Positions 11,166 to 24,200 of a stretch of 64,000 nt of DNA are shown here, one piece after another; the stretch's first letter is position 1; each line of letters starts with the position of its first letter. The notes under the pieces are model-generated. The model had not been told where the DNA came from, made no database searches, and saw only the letters and a list, made by a program, of their open reading frames with translations. Origin of the DNA: Microcebus murinus (Eukaryota; Chordata; Mammalia; Primates; Cheirogaleidae); NCBI RefSeq assembly GCF_040939455.1, contig NC_134116.1:45709400-45773399 (forward strand). The letters run 5' to 3'. Position numbers and translations under genes: made by a program.

Positions 11166-12880
11166 ATCGCAAAAAGTAGTAATTGCATTAAAGTAGGTTT
11201 TGTCAGTAAATCTACTCAGAGAGCTCAGAGGGGAAAGCAACAAGTTCTTTGTTTTATAATCGTATGAGAAATTTTACACTGGAGGTAACATTTGAGATAC
11301 ATTGACGGATAAGTAGAAATCAATCAAAAGGTGGGGATTTTTGTTACTTATTTCATTGGGTAGAGTAGAGTCTTGTAATTGGTATCCTGAAATTTAAAGA
11401 AAGGTATTCATGTACTAAAATCATTTGTGCCCACTTAATATTTTTAAATTAAAAAAAAAAGCCTGTTCAGGTAAAAAAATTAATGTTAATAATAGTAAGC
11501 GATGTTATGTAACCCATGCATGATGGTGTTGAAGAACACCCAATTTTGTTGTTAATTCAGAAGTAAATAACCCTCCACTTCTGCTGGTTAGTACTAGAAT
11601 ATTTCTATGACACTGTAACTTTTGGAGTGCATTTACAAGTTTAGATTATAGTATAATTAATCTGCAACAGATTAATCTAATTAACAATTACATAAAAAGT
11701 GCTACTATTAGTAAGTCTATACTGTGTGAAATAAAGAAATAGATTATTATGGTTTAAAATTAAAATTCTTTTATTCTTGGATGATATAAAACATTCATCT
11801 AACTTAAACTTAATTTACTAATTCACCCCCCAAAATGAACATATTCATTATATGTTAGTCAGGGACACTGAGGGGTAGAAGGGAGTAGAAATACAAAAAA
11901 GGAGTCAAAGATACATTATTTGACTTTCAGTAAATAAGACAGAAAACAACCTTTAGTAACAGAGAGGGGAATTCATTTCACAGGAATTTTTATTGAGATA
12001 GAAGGTTTAATATCAGTTTCATAAAATAGTGGTAAATCATAAGTTAAGAGAAAAAAATGCATAATGGCATAGTATTATTTCTTGAACAGTGCAGACACAG
12101 TGCTGTTTTGGACTAATGGATAATATGCAACATTGTTGCAAAAATAATGTAATTTGTACATGTATAAGAGAAGAATCTATGGACCATTAAACTGATGTAT
12201 TACCAGCATTTTTTGACTCTAGTTATTATAAAATATACCTTTTCTTCCCTTTATCAGACATGTTTCTTAGAACAAAATAGAAAATACAATTTTATCAGTC
12301 TTCATTTGCTACATTAAACACATATAAGTGACTGTCCACCGAAGATTTGCATATTCTATGAGTTCTCTCGATTGACGTACTATTCCCCAGAGTTCTAAAC
12401 CAATTTTGGTTTCTATGAAATCCTCCCAGACAGGCAATATTTGAAACTACTGTTAGATTAAAATGTAAGTGTACCCATTTAATTCTTGTTACAACATCTG
12501 ATTGCTTTCTTTTAACCTTACTGTTAGAATCGTCTAAAACTCTGTAACCATTTCACCACAAGCTGTAAATTTAAATTATAAATAGTACTAATTATAAAAG
12601 CTCTGAGAAGATTTTGAAAATATCATTTTAAGTATAATTAGTTATTTTCATTATATCCATCAACATATTATTTAGATAAACTAAACACCCTCTGGTTAAT
12701 TTGTTGGACTGGAATGAGAAAAGGGAGCATTTTATGCTGAGTCAGTAGTTGAATTCATGGTTTGAACCATGGTCATTTTGGGGGAAGTGAGGCAGAGTAG
12801 AAGTAGGCGTGAGGAAATATTACAAAGTGGATTCAATTGATATTTATTAGAGGTTTTATCTTTTTATTATAACCTAGTGT
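11166..12880. other. Unique AT-rich DNA with one perfect inverted repeat
   Basis: No gene or transposon recognised. At 11656-11676 there is a perfect 9-bp inverted repeat, 'attaatctg' and 'cagattaat', with a 3-base spacer. Confidence 0.5.
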
Positions 12881-12916
12881 GTATATATATATGTGTATAT
12901 ATATATATATATATAT
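12881..12916. repeat. (TA)n microsatellite with a TG interruption
   Basis: Alternating TA from 12881 to 12916, interrupted once by 'tgtg' at 12892-12895. Confidence 0.9.
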
Positions 12917-13039
12917 TCTTCATTTTTCTTTTTCCACAAATGCATCTCAACTCTCTTTCTTTGCACTATCAATACATGTACACAATCAACATTAGATTTT
13001 ATGAAATTTTAAAACAGGCTACTTAACTAGTAATTAAAG

Positions 13040-13570
13040 TAAACATAAAACAATGGAATTTATTCAGCCCTAAGAAAGAAGGAGATTCTGCTATTAGTGA
13101 AAACATAGATGAACCTGGAGATCATTATGCTATTAATAAGTGACAAAAGCCAAACACAGAAATATGAATAGTGCATGATCTCACTCATATGTGGAATCTT
13201 TAAACAAAAACAAAACTAAAATACATAGAGAATAAAACATTGGTTACTAGTGTTTGTGGAGGAGGAGGGTGTAGGTGAAGAAATGGGGAAACATAGGACA
13301 AAGGGTACAACGTTGCAGATATGTATGATGAATAAGTTGAGAGATCTAAGATACAACATGAAGACTATAGTTATAACATTGTATTGCATACTGGAAATTC
13401 TCTAACAAAGTAGATTTTTGGTGTTCTTATCACATAGATATGAAAGAGTAATTATGTGAGAGAATGGGCATGTTAACTTACGTAACTCTAATACTATTTT
13501 GTTATATACAAATATGTCAAAACGTCACATTTCACACCTAAAATATATATAATGAAAAGTTTTTCTTAAG
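13040..13570 (+). mobile_element. L1 3' end (end of ORF2 plus 3' UTR), older subfamily
   Basis: The segment begins in the L1 ORF2 end ('ggaatttattcagccctaag', counterpart of the 'actactcagccataaaa' motif), continues with 'tgaacctggagatcattatg', 'ccaaacacagaaatatgaat' and 'catgatctcactcatatgtg', then a 3' UTR with 'gggtacaacgttgcagatat', 'agttataacattgtattgca' and 'gtcaaaacgtcacatttcac', ending in an A-rich tail. These are hallmarks of the L1M-type 3' region. The copy is 5' truncated and keeps only the last part of ORF2, with stops and indels, so it is inert. Confidence 0.85.
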
Positions 13571-16500
13571 AAACAAAACAACAAAAAGAGTGTAACATTC
13601 ATCATAATACTTTTTAATTTTCAATGAATGTCTTTAGCAAATCCTAACATATTTAACATTCTACATTTTTTTTGTATAGTTTCCTAAAGCTAAGGTTATT
13701 CTCTGGGAGCTGTAATCAAATTCCAATAGAATTATTGTATAAAATTAGATGCATTCAACCTTTAATAACATACAATAAAATTATATTTCCAGGGCCCAAA
13801 ACAAACAATGTATTTAAATATGTTAAAACTAAAGATCAAATACATATAATGTCCACAGCTGGGATGCACAAATAGAAAAATTTGTATTAGTATAATGATA
13901 TATATGTTAATCATTTCTATAAATTTCATGCTGTCAAAATAAACATTTATACTTTGACCTGAGGTATTTCCACTTGAATAAAGTGATTTATTTTAGATTT
14001 TTCAATTGAAATACATATCCTGAGAAACAAACATATTTAAGAAAAAAAACAAGAAAATATATGTAATAATTGTCAATAATCAATTCATATAAATAATTAA
14101 TTGACATGTTTCTTTATAAGCCTTACATTGTTGAAATGTTATTTCTCCTCTCTGCTAGAAAAAATAGCTTGCTAAAGAAATTTGGTACCTGTAGTAATTC
14201 TTTATATTTAGAAACATTGTAGAGTGTTTGTGGTGATATTAATATAGTGTGTTACATAGGGAAATATAAGAATTTAGAAAATTCAAATGATTGTAAGAAA
14301 TTCTCAGAAAGCGAGAAGACTGAACTCATAAATGAAACACTAGCACAAAAAAGTTGTACATGTTTTCTTCATATTGAAAACCATGGTGACACTGCAATTT
14401 TTTGTTATTGTTATTTTTGCTGGTATCTAGATATCATCAAATAACCACACTTGCTTTACCTCGAGTTGAAGCTAGATTAAGTAAGTAATATTCAAAGTTC
14501 TTGGAAAACAATTAAAACCAGTTAACAGGTTGACTTTGATGCATGCCATCCTTGAAAATAACACTGTACCTTCCCATAGGAGATTCGTTTCTGAGCATTT
14601 CAAACGAAACATAAACACCAAATTTTCTTAGAAAAAAGCCAATGGAATACAGTGTGTTTAAGTAAACTTCATGCTGAGTGAAATATGGGTGAACTAGGAG
14701 TCAAAAGACTTTTCCACTTATATTAATATATGATAGAACACTTATATAGAGGCATTACATTTTTTGTGTTCATTGCATCTTATTTTCCTCATCAGATAAA
14801 TGTTCACAATGTAATTTTTCTTCTATTAATATTATTGATCATCAGAAATTAATGCCTGATAACATTTAATGTGACTTATATTGCGATTTGTAAATGTAAG
14901 GAACATTTTCTCAGATACACAGAATAATTATGGATATTTTATCATCCTTAGCTCATAGTTGTAGATTATTTTTCAATGATGGAAAAATCACTGAAATCAC
15001 AGAAATCCTCACTGTGACACTGATGATATCTGAGAAATGTTCACTTAATCTATAAAAATAATTTGTTCCTAAAAAATAGTAGCTTACTAACTGATCAAGT
15101 GAGTAATTCATTAAAAAATTGTTCAGATATCATCAAAATTGCCACAAGAGGAATGCCCTATGTCTTTTTTATTTCAACTTTTTTAGTAGGAAAATAGTAA
15201 TTGCTAATTCCCTCTTTATCTCAAATAGGACACCATTTGGGGGCTTTGTCTATTTTTTTTTCACTCAACTTAGCAACTACATTGTCTCAGTACCACTAAT
15301 CCTGCCATTCTTGACATTAATATCATCCCCATTTCTAGATCTCATCAGATAGCTTTCCTTACCCATGGGCTAGGTGGCCTAGTCTTGCTAATTAGATTCA
15401 CTTCAAAGAATCTGACCTATCTGTACACATTGGATTTGAATTGGGGTCATTTTCAAGAGGTACATTTGTTTTCACAGTGAATTTAGAAGATGAAATGTTT
15501 AACAATTAATAGATTTCCTGGGTAAGAGTTCACTTTTAAGCATGGTTATAAAAGAAAAGGTTGTACTATTTTTCTTCTATTCATTTACCCTTTTTCATCT
15601 TCATAGCACAACTTCTTTTTAGAAGAAATTATTGGAATGTCTAACCTGTACCCTTTACATAAGAATCTATGCCAAATCTTAGGTTTTATTTTTTTATTTT
15701 TTTCCCTTTTAATAATTCTACTCTTATGCATCCCTTATCACATTGAGTTTGCCCTTGATATAGATAGCAAAGCTCTAAGTGAGGGTTTAATTATAGCCAT
15801 TTAGAGACAACGTAAAAACTCCTGTCTAATTTACTGCGGTTTTAAAGTAGAGTCTGGATGAGAATTTGAAAGTCTTAAAACTACTCATACATAAGATGCT
15901 TACAGGGAAGTTTTTACAGTTTGAAATTCTTTTCAAGGGGAAAGAAAAGAAGCAAGAGACTTTTTCATAGCTAAAATCGTATGGACAGACCTAACGGAAT
16001 TTTGACTCCTTTCTGTTGTCTTAGCATTTGATTGCTTAACTGACTGGCTTTATGTTTACATTTTCTAAATGGCCACCTAACAGTCTTTTGTTGTGCATAT
16101 GATTTAGGACATGTTTTTGGTTTTGTTTTTATTGTTGTTTTGTCTGTGCTTTTTGGAGAAAATTGTTTTATATCCCAAACCTAATATTATTTAATTTCAG
16201 TACTAAAGGTAAACCTTCCAAAATCTGACAGGAATATAATTTTTTAATTATAATATTTATAATCCATATGGAAGCTACTTCAAAGACATAGCACAGGTTT
16301 TATATACCTACGTCTTATTACCTGAGCACATACATATATTTTAATCAAATAAAATGTCACTAAAAAATGAAAAAATAAATGTCCCAAATACTTATCCAAT
16401 ATGTTTCCTTTACTTCAAATGCTAAAGCTATATTCATTCTTACAATGAATTCTAAATTCTTCCTATATTATAAGATACAAGTTTGTCATCTGTAGGACAG

Positions 16501-17382
16501 AAAGTTAAAGACCTGATTGACTCAAGAGGAATAAAAATATATATATATATATACCTAAGAGAGAGGCTATTGCCAAGATAATGGTATTCAGAAGGAGAAA
16601 TACTTTCAATCTCTACTTTGAAAATATAATTTCAAACTCTCCTCTTCAAAGAAATAAAACCATTTTCTTTTTCTACAGGGGTAAAGATGGGGTAACTCAA
16701 TAGTTTTGCAAGCATTGTGTACACTGATAGAAATGCTTCTCTGTATCTCTCTTACTGAAGGTTGAATTGCACATTTCTTTCTCAACTTGAATCAGAGTTA
16801 AATTTCTGGATCCCAAAGGAAAACAGATTACATTGTACCTTACAGACCATAAAAGGGGAGGGGGGAATGTGATTTTCTTTCTTTAAACAAACAAAATCCA
16901 TTCTCCATTTTTTCTCCCTGAAATGCGTGCCATCTACTGTACTTATTACAATGGCAATTCATTATGGTGGTTTGTATAGCTTTTGTCTATCACTTCCCAA
17001 GTTTCTCACACAGGTCCTAAGTTCCTTCAGTATGCAGTTTAATGAAACCCATGAATTAGGAAAAGGATAGGTAATACGCTATTGGTATAGACAAGGGTTT
17101 GAAGCTTTTGTCATGAAATTGCAAATGTTGTTATCATTTTACCTATTTTGACTATCTTATTATCCCAGTAATAGAAACCTAATTATCATGTACATTAATT
17201 TAAGAAACAAAATATATTCCTCAGGATTAAAATAAATATTGCTGTCACCAAATCGTTTATAACCAAAGAGCAGGTTCTTTCTGAAAGAAATTATGGATTC
17301 TTTTCTGCATGTGACAGATGAATTGATGTCAGCTATATGTTTGAATGACTTATTTTTGAGATAATAAGTATTTATTGCTTTT
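13571..17382. other. Unique AT-rich DNA, no gene seen
   Basis: Long AT-rich stretch with no recognisable transposon. A small inverted repeat ('ttcgttt' and 'aaacgaa', 11-base loop) lies near 14587-14611. An (AT)n tract lies at 16537-16553. Open frames of 60-85 codons are present on both strands but have chance-like composition. Confidence 0.5.
16537..16553. repeat. Short (AT)n microsatellite
   Basis: About eight AT units directly after an A-run. Confidence 0.85.
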
Positions 17383-18164
17383 TTTATTTCAAGAAAATAT
17401 GAGAGTACAAACATTTTGATTGCATTTTATATCTTTGCCTCTCCCTAACAAGGGTTAGAGGTGTGCCCTTCCCCTCCACAATGTTCACCACATCCCTCAG
17501 ATGTGGGTCTACCCCTCCATCCCCTGAATTCCTGGTGAACACCACCACCATTTGAGCACCATAGTCTTAATCAGTCAGTACCAATTTGATGGCGAGTACA
17601 TGTGGAGCCCATTATTCCAATCTTGTGTCACTTTACTTTGGATAATGGGCTTATTAAGCTTATTAATCCAGGATAATATAAGCAGTGCTAGCTCACTGTC
17701 ATTTCTTAGAATTGAGTAATATTCCATTGTGAACATATACCAAATTTTGATCATCCACTCATGAATTGACGGGCCCTTGGGTTGTTTCCATGTCCTTGCA
17801 ATAGTGAATTGTGCTGCCATAAACATTCGGATGCAGATGTCTTTATTATAGAATGTCTTATGCTCTTTTGGGTAGATGCCACTAATTTGCAGTCCCACCA
17901 GCAGTGTAAGAGTGTTCCTGTCTCTCCACATCCTCGCCAGCATTTGTTGATTTGGGATTTTTTGATAGAGGCCAATCTAACTGGGGTTAGGTGATATCTC
18001 ATTGTGGTTTTGATTTGCATTTCTCTAATGATAAAGATGTTGAGCATTTATTATATGTTTACAGGCCATTATTCTGTCTTCTTTGGAAAAGTTTCTGTCC
18101 ATTTCTGTTACTCATTTGTTTGAATGACTTTTGATTTAATTAGGCCCATATATGTTATAAGAGT
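17383..18164 (-). mobile_element. L1, minus strand, 5' truncated, end of ORF2 and 3' UTR
   Basis: Read on the minus strand, this is the terminal part of ORF2 followed by a 3' UTR, with the tail at the left ('tttttttatttc' on the plus strand). Peptide remnants match the ORF2 C-terminal region: residues such as 'MRYHLTPVR' and '[10 protein letters not shown]' in one frame and '[18 protein letters not shown]' with 'IWYMFTMEYYS' in another. The change of frame within 17575-18047 shows at least one indel, so ORF2 is broken. The 3' UTR phrases ('caccacatccctcagatgtg', 'cagtaccaatttgatggcga') match the neighbouring copy at 18175-18722. The right end is interrupted by that second L1. Confidence 0.9.
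17575..18047 (-). pseudogene. Decayed L1 ORF2 C-terminal remnant
   Basis: Two overlapping minus-strand frames (17751-18047 and 17575-17943) together carry the C-terminal ORF2 domain, the part downstream of the reverse transcriptase that includes the cysteine-rich region. The first holds an N-terminal '[17 protein letters not shown]' block; the second continues with the '[16 protein letters not shown]' block. The shift between frames marks a frameshift near 17900. Endonuclease and reverse transcriptase domains are absent, because the element is truncated well downstream of them. Confidence 0.85.
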
Positions 18165-18174
18165 AATTCTTCTT

Positions 18175-18722
18175 AATTTTTTATTTTTTATTTTATTTTT
18201 TTAATTTCAGCATATTCAGTGGTACAAATGTTGAGGTTACATAGATTGCCTTTGCCCCACCCAAGTGAGAGTTTCAAGCATGTCCATCCTCCAGTGTGCA
18301 CCACACCCATTAGTTGTGAATATGCCCATCCTCTCCTCCCCCCACCTGCCCGACACCTGATGAATGTTATTACTGTATGTGCACTTAAGTGTTGATCAGT
18401 TAATACGAATTTGATGGTGACTACATATGGTGCTTGTTTTTTTCATTCTTGGGATACTTCACTTAGTAAAATGGGCTCCTGCTCTATCCAGGATAATACA
18501 AGAGGTGCTAGATCACCATTGTTTTTTTGTGGCTGAGTAGAACTCTATGGTATGCATATACTACATTTTATTAATCCACCCATGTATTGATGGGCACTTG
18601 GGTTGTTTCCACATGTTTGCAATTGTGAATTGTGCTGCTATAAATATTCAAGTGCAGATGTCTTTTTTATAGAATGTCTTTTTTATCTTTTGGGTAGATG
18701 CCCAGTAATGGGACACAAAGTC
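18175..18722 (-). mobile_element. Second L1, minus strand, with 10-bp target duplication
   Basis: The insertion is bounded by 'aattcttctt' at 18165-18174 and 18723-18732, an exact 10-base duplication. Its poly-A tail appears as T-rich DNA at the left, as expected for a minus-strand element. The interior is a short L1 3' region: 3' UTR with 'cagcatattcagtggtaca', 'caccacacccattagttgtg', then the ORF2 end ('gggttgtttccacatgtttg', 'aattgtgctgctataaatat'). Truncation is severe, about 550 bp. It sits at the right end of the L1 at 17383-18164 and appears younger than it, because it interrupts that stretch. Confidence 0.85.
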
Positions 18723-19014
18723 AATTCTTCTTGAATGACCTTTTTCTTCTTTACCTGGAGAGGGACAACTTGATTTTTTGGTTTTATTTATTTCTTTGTT
18801 CATAAAGCACAGACCACTTTCCACAATCCCCCCGCCAATAATTCAGTATGTTTTTTTAAAAAAAAGAGTCAAAAGTAGTTCTACTTTTTAAAAAATAACT
18901 CTAGAAAGCTGATTTCCTGCATCAGATTTATTTATATATACATGCAAAAATATAATTCAGAGATAGCATTTTAAACCCTTTGTTTATATTCTATTTCTCC
19001 AAGTAGATTGTATG

Positions 19015-19113
19015 CTTTCCTTCTCTCCCTTCTCCACCTCCTCTTCTCCCTTCTGCTCCTCCTCCTCCCCCTCCTCCTCCTGCTTCTCCTCTTTTGCTTC
19101 TGCTTCAGCTTCT
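19015..19113. repeat. Pyrimidine-rich low-complexity tract (CTC/CTT)n
   Basis: About 100 bases almost wholly C and T on the plus strand, with imperfect 'ctcctcctc' and 'cttctcc' units. Mirror-like polypurine-polypyrimidine DNA of this type can form triplex structures. The Glu/Lys-rich peptide on the minus strand at 18984-19241 is an artefact of the tract. Confidence 0.85.
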
Positions 19114-20668
19114 AGGGCAAAGTGGCTTTGGTACACAACTAAGTAAATTGTGCCAGTACCTATACACAATCCTCTCATCCTCAGAGATGAATCTCCATTC
19201 CACCATGGCTCATGGGGGCACTTCCTAGCTGTATCTATCACCCAAATCCTGTCTCTTCATGCTGCCTCTCTGTGTATCAATGAAATTATTCTTTTAAATA
19301 ATTGAGCAAATATTTATTCATCAAGTCATGTGATCCAAGTGCAAAATTTTTTACACTTTATAGTATTTAGACTTCAGAGTAAGGATAAATTAACATTACA
19401 CCTAAACTATACTAAAGCATTATGCCAAGTTCTGGCCTGATTTCAACAGAAATACCAGGGTAATCCAGCTCTATAGATGCTACACCTCTTTGGCTCACAA
19501 CTTACTAAGCATTTCCTTGGTCTGTGATGTCCTGCAGATGCCCAACTCAACCTTTGTTTCATCCATTTACGCACAGAATGGGTGTCATATACAGAAACTG
19601 CAGTGTACAATTTTTCTATAACAGTTTAACTATGCATTATTTTCCTATCACTTATAAAATACAGTGATACAATGTAGGAGATATTATGATGCTAATTTAT
19701 ATTTATGAGAAGTATACAACATTTAAAGATTGTGGTCCTTTAAGTAACATTAGGAACACATTCCTTACAAATTAACCAAAATTATCATACTCCGGTACCA
19801 CACTGCTGATGCAAACCATCATATTTCCACTTTGAAAAACTTCTTTGTAAGTTACCCTCAGCTGTCCGCCCCTCTCACATCCTCTTGTGAGGTGAAGCAC
19901 ACATGGTGGGACAGATGGCCAGAGAGAGGTGCCTCATCTATGTCCATGCAGCAGTTTCCCTGCGCATCTCTACCATTAGCATATGACTCTTCTGCCCTTA
20001 TTTTCTTCTTCATCTGCTAGTGTTAAGCGAGGTAGTCACATCTGCTGTACAGATTGCAGGGATACATCCTGCTAAACAATTAGATAGGGATTGCCTATAC
20101 AGTGGAAAATTCTAAGTGTCTGTCACTGCATGGTTTCCCTTGAGAGACAAAGGCCATATATTGACAGCTTGAAGGTGACTTGCCTGGTGAACTTTTGTCA
20201 TCTTTCTAATTCAGCAGCAAACTGCAGGTTCACAGAATTGAATGACCTGCACTCTTTTCCTTATTTGCTAGATATCTAAAAATCCTAACCTTACATAGTA
20301 CTCTCAGCTATAAATAAGACAATAAAACCTAGGCCTAGTCCTTTTATGTGTAAACATTCAACTGAATAATGCATAGGCAGTTATAGAGTTCTAGAGCTTC
20401 TAGAGTAACAGCCTTCCTAAATCTTTTCTCTTTAATGACATTTAATAAATACTTATTTACAAACAATACGGATAGAAAGTAGCATTTCCTAACATCAGAA
20501 GGTCCCAGGTCCAATTGCAGAAATTCTTGGATCATAATTCTTGAATGCAGCTCCTAAAAATAGTCTTATATTATTTTCAGTTTTCTTACTTAGCTTTGAA
20601 AAAAATGCACTGTTCCCAATGCCTTAATGATAGTTTCTGATAGAGTCAGTGTGAAAATTTATCGTTAA

Positions 20669-20670
<2 letters not shown>
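19114..20670. other. Unique DNA, no feature seen
   Basis: Complex sequence of ordinary composition. No gene, RNA gene or transposon recognised; open frames near 19832 and 20091 are about 62 codons and unremarkable. Confidence 0.5.

Positions 20671-20699
<29 letters not shown>
20671..20699. repeat. (AC)n microsatellite
   Basis: An uninterrupted run of about 14 AC units. Confidence 0.95.
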
Positions 20700-20701
<2 letters not shown>

Positions 20702-21689
20702 TATACTCATTGTCCCAATCTCAGAAGTACATTTTACAGGGAGCACATGTGCAGTTATATGCAAGCACTTACCCATCTCTAGTTAAGGAGCTAACTGTAA
20801 AATGAACACAGGATAGATTACTTCTCACAAAAACTGGGGCTCTGGCAAGCTAGTATAAAATATTATTACATCTTTGAAATGTTGAATGAAAATAATTCCA
20901 GCACAGTTCATGTGATTAAATCTATTTTCATTTGAGCACACAGTTTGCACTTCTCTTCATCCTCAGGGCTTCTCAGCAAAGTTATTTCTATAATCAGTCT
21001 TTTAAAGAGGAATAGAAAATGTAACCTAGAGTCTCACTTTGAATAAATTTCCGTTATCTCCACAATTTAAATTTCTTCTGATTATGTTTTCCAAATGGAT
21101 TTTAATATATTATTCTAATGAACAAAATTGTACATTCAGGATCAGCTTGTAACAGAATTGGAACTATTATTGAAAATAAGAATCTCATTTGTGGCAGTGA
21201 CTACACCTAAAATACAGAGAGAAAGAAACATTAGGGGGAGAAAAGAGAATATCAGGCAAAAAAAGTTTAAAAATTAATGGACATATAGATATTGGAAGGT
21301 AGATAGCAAGAATCGTAACAATTCTTTTTTAATTGCATAGTCATATTTTAAGAAAAGAGACAGATGTAATTTATCAGCATGCTTTCACAATATTTCTGAG
21401 CACATGATAAGTCAAATTTGTTTGTTCCCATAAGCACTCAATCACCCGGCTTTATTGTTAAGAAGGAAAAGATTTTCTGGCTAATTCCTTCCAAACCTTT
21501 TATATTACTGACTCCAGCAGACTCTAGAATGCATCAGTGGGCAACCAACTGGTTAACTTATATATTGAATTATGTATTAGTATTGGCTTTTGCATATGAT
21601 TTCAACATATTTTTTTTTAATTGGAAATATTTCTGGAGTAAAACTATCTTGATGGGGTTTTATTGTTGTTTTTTTTTCACACTTCGAAA
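20700..21689. other. Unique DNA, no feature seen
   Basis: No recognisable element. The frame at 21418-21759 (113 codons) runs into the MER5A element and has no family resemblance. Confidence 0.5.
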
Positions 21690-21868
21690 TAGTGGTTCCT
21701 ATTGTGGTTGCTGCAACAGCAGGATCACCTGGGAACTTGTTAGGACTACCGTTTCTTGAGCCCTATACCAGACCTCCTGAATTAGAAACTCCAGGTGAGA
21801 CCTAGCAGTCTGGGTGTTAACAAGCCCTCCAGGTGATTCTGATCCTTTTATGATTTGAGAACCACTAG
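21690..21868 (+). mobile_element. MER5A non-autonomous hAT (Charlie group) element
   Basis: The sequence follows MER5A end to end: 'tagtggttcctattgtggtt' at the left, 'caggatcacctgggaacttg', 'ccagacctcctgaattagaa', 'caagccctccaggtgattct', and 'gatttgagaaccacta' at the right. Length (about 179 bp) is close to the full consensus of about 190 bp. Such elements carry no coding capacity and were moved by a Charlie transposase long before the primate radiation. The 8-bp duplication can no longer be recognised. Confidence 0.9.
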
Positions 21869-24089
21869 CCTAAAACAGTCTCATTGCACAATGAGAGCAC
21901 AGAGTGGTTGCTCACTAAACATAATTGTCTCACTTCAGTCCATGTGCATGGAAAACTCACAATTCAGGCACAGTTTTATTTTCTTCACAGACATGGTGAT
22001 TGCTTACAAATAACAATATGTCTATAGCAAAGTGCAAAGTCTTCTCTGTACCAGTTACATTCTGTGCAGGGCATCTTGGTTAAGCTGGTTTTGAGTGTTG
22101 TCAGCATAAATATTTTTTTATTATTTTGCTACTATTCATAATAAATTATAGTAAAAGTCCTCACAACTGGTTTTACTTGCCCAGATAAGTGGTCGGTTAT
22201 TTAATTGTTGAATAAAGTAAAAATAACGCAAACATTTTAATTTAAAACATGTAAATGTAGAGCTATTTGACAAATCTCTTTTATGTAATGCCATTTTTTA
22301 TGTAAGGACCATCTTTTAGTGATAGTCTCCTTAATAGAGTTGTAGTTTTTCTTGCCTCACAGTATTACCATTCATCCATTTTTGTAATCTTTTCAGTAGA
22401 TTTAAAGATACATGTAAAGAAAGAAGTTTAGATATATATTTTTTTGAATTTTCATGACACTTCCCTTCAACTGTCTCACATTTTACCCACACATAATTCA
22501 ATAATACTTTTGTTTTTGTTTGTAACTTCCTTTCATTTTGTCTTTTAAGAGACATAACCTTTAGTTTTCATTAAAAAATCCTTCTATTTTACATCAATGT
22601 TAATGATATATACAATTTTTAATCAAATTGCATAATTATAAGAACAATTGCAATAAAAAGATAATATCAATTAAATTAGATAATTATAAAAAAGAGTAAT
22701 TGCAATTTTAAAATCAAAGTTTAGAACAATGAGAAGTAACCCTTGATAAGCAGGCAGCCCAGTTGGTGAGAACTGAGGAACAGAAGCTAGTGCAGCAGAG
22801 AGCAGCTTCCTTAGTCTCAGTATTCAGTGCATGAAAGTTTTCCATCTTCAGATTTTAGACCACAAAAGACATCCTCATTTTATCTGCAGAGTTGGGTAAA
22901 GGCAGGAGTCATAAATGACCCCCTTCTGTCTTATGGTATGGGTTATTGTGCTAGATTTTCTGATTCAACCTTATTTTATTCCATTTTTGGTGATGGTACA
23001 TTTGGGGGGCATGAAATGTTTTTTTTTTTGCATTTGGATGATTTTAGTCTTTAGAAAACTGTGAATTGTCTAACTTCATGAGAAGCCAGTTATATGGATG
23101 AGCTGCCTTTATTTATGTTTGTTTTTCAGTTGTGCGTGAGTTGTACATCTGTTTCTCAGTAGGTGCACAGTACGGAGAAGTGAAGCCTGATTTTTTTTGT
23201 TTGTTTGTTTTATCTCATGTAACACTTGACCCTACCTGAGTCTCACCTTACATTATGAGATGATGGAGTATTTGAGGAGGCATATAATACTGGCTCAGAT
23301 ACAATGGTTTTAAACTCTAAAATACTACATTTATCCAGGTCATATTTCATCTTAAATAATTGTTAACTCCATTGTTATAAACTATCCCCAATTTGTTACA
23401 TTCGCTTCCTTAATTCTGTCTGCAATTTTATGAGTGTTTTATATCATGGCTAAATTCGCCTTACAAGTCAGTAAGAAACATTGCAAGATGTACTTGAAAA
23501 TCCTGTGAGTCACAGTCACCAAATATTTAAGAAACACATGTCTGTTATTTATCATGATGTTTGTTATATTAAAATTGTATCAAATTATACAGGTGTTACT
23601 TGTAATGAATAAGAATGGAAGGACAAATATACTGCAATGTCTTTTTTTCTTATATGTTAACCAAAACAAAGCAATAGCCTCATTTTAGGGATGAATAAAA
23701 TGTGTATGAAATTAGTAGGAAACAAGATATCAGGAAAACAACTGATTCACTGGAAGGATTGGAACTAAAAGTGCCAGGATTGCTGGGCAAATATGATTAT
23801 AGGTAATATGTGGGGTTACTCCAAAGAAGTTTCTGACACCATAAGTAATATTTTTTCAGGAGACACCTGAGTAATAACATGAATTGTGAAAAGGTAGTAT
23901 GACTTCATCTGCCAATTACTGGCAACTTTTGATAAAGTAACTATACCATCGGCAATGAAATTTCTGTTATCTTTCAGTAGCCAGTTAGATGTTTTTAATA
24001 GAGTTAATTAAGAATTAGACAGTACTTTATTAATCTCTGACCGGCTTTAGAATCTTCATAAGTAATACTTAGCCACTTAAATCTGTTTA
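21869..24089. other. Unique DNA with a small imperfect duplication
   Basis: No gene seen. At about 22632-22657 and 22681-22706 the pattern 'ataattataa ... aattgcaat' occurs twice with about 49 bases spacing, an old local duplication. Oligo-T runs at 23020 and 23190. Confidence 0.45.
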
Positions 24090-24200
24090 TCTAAAGTTGT
24101 CAACTGATTGAGTGCCTTTGGATAAATTCCTTCATTTCTCTGAGTCTAACTGTCCTCAATGACAACATTAGCTGTGATGATCTCTGAGTACCCCTGTAGC
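24090..24200 (+). repeat. Possible MIR fragment
   Basis: 'gattgagtgcctttggataa' then 'ccttcatttctctgagtcta' resembles the MIR core ('gtgaccttgggcaagttac ... cctctctgagcctcag'). Short and diverged. Confidence 0.45.

Noticed and set aside
18984..19241. A Glu/Lys-rich protein of 85 residues on the minus strand
   Set aside because: The composition comes from the pyrimidine-rich tract beneath it; no complex sequence flanks the acidic run.
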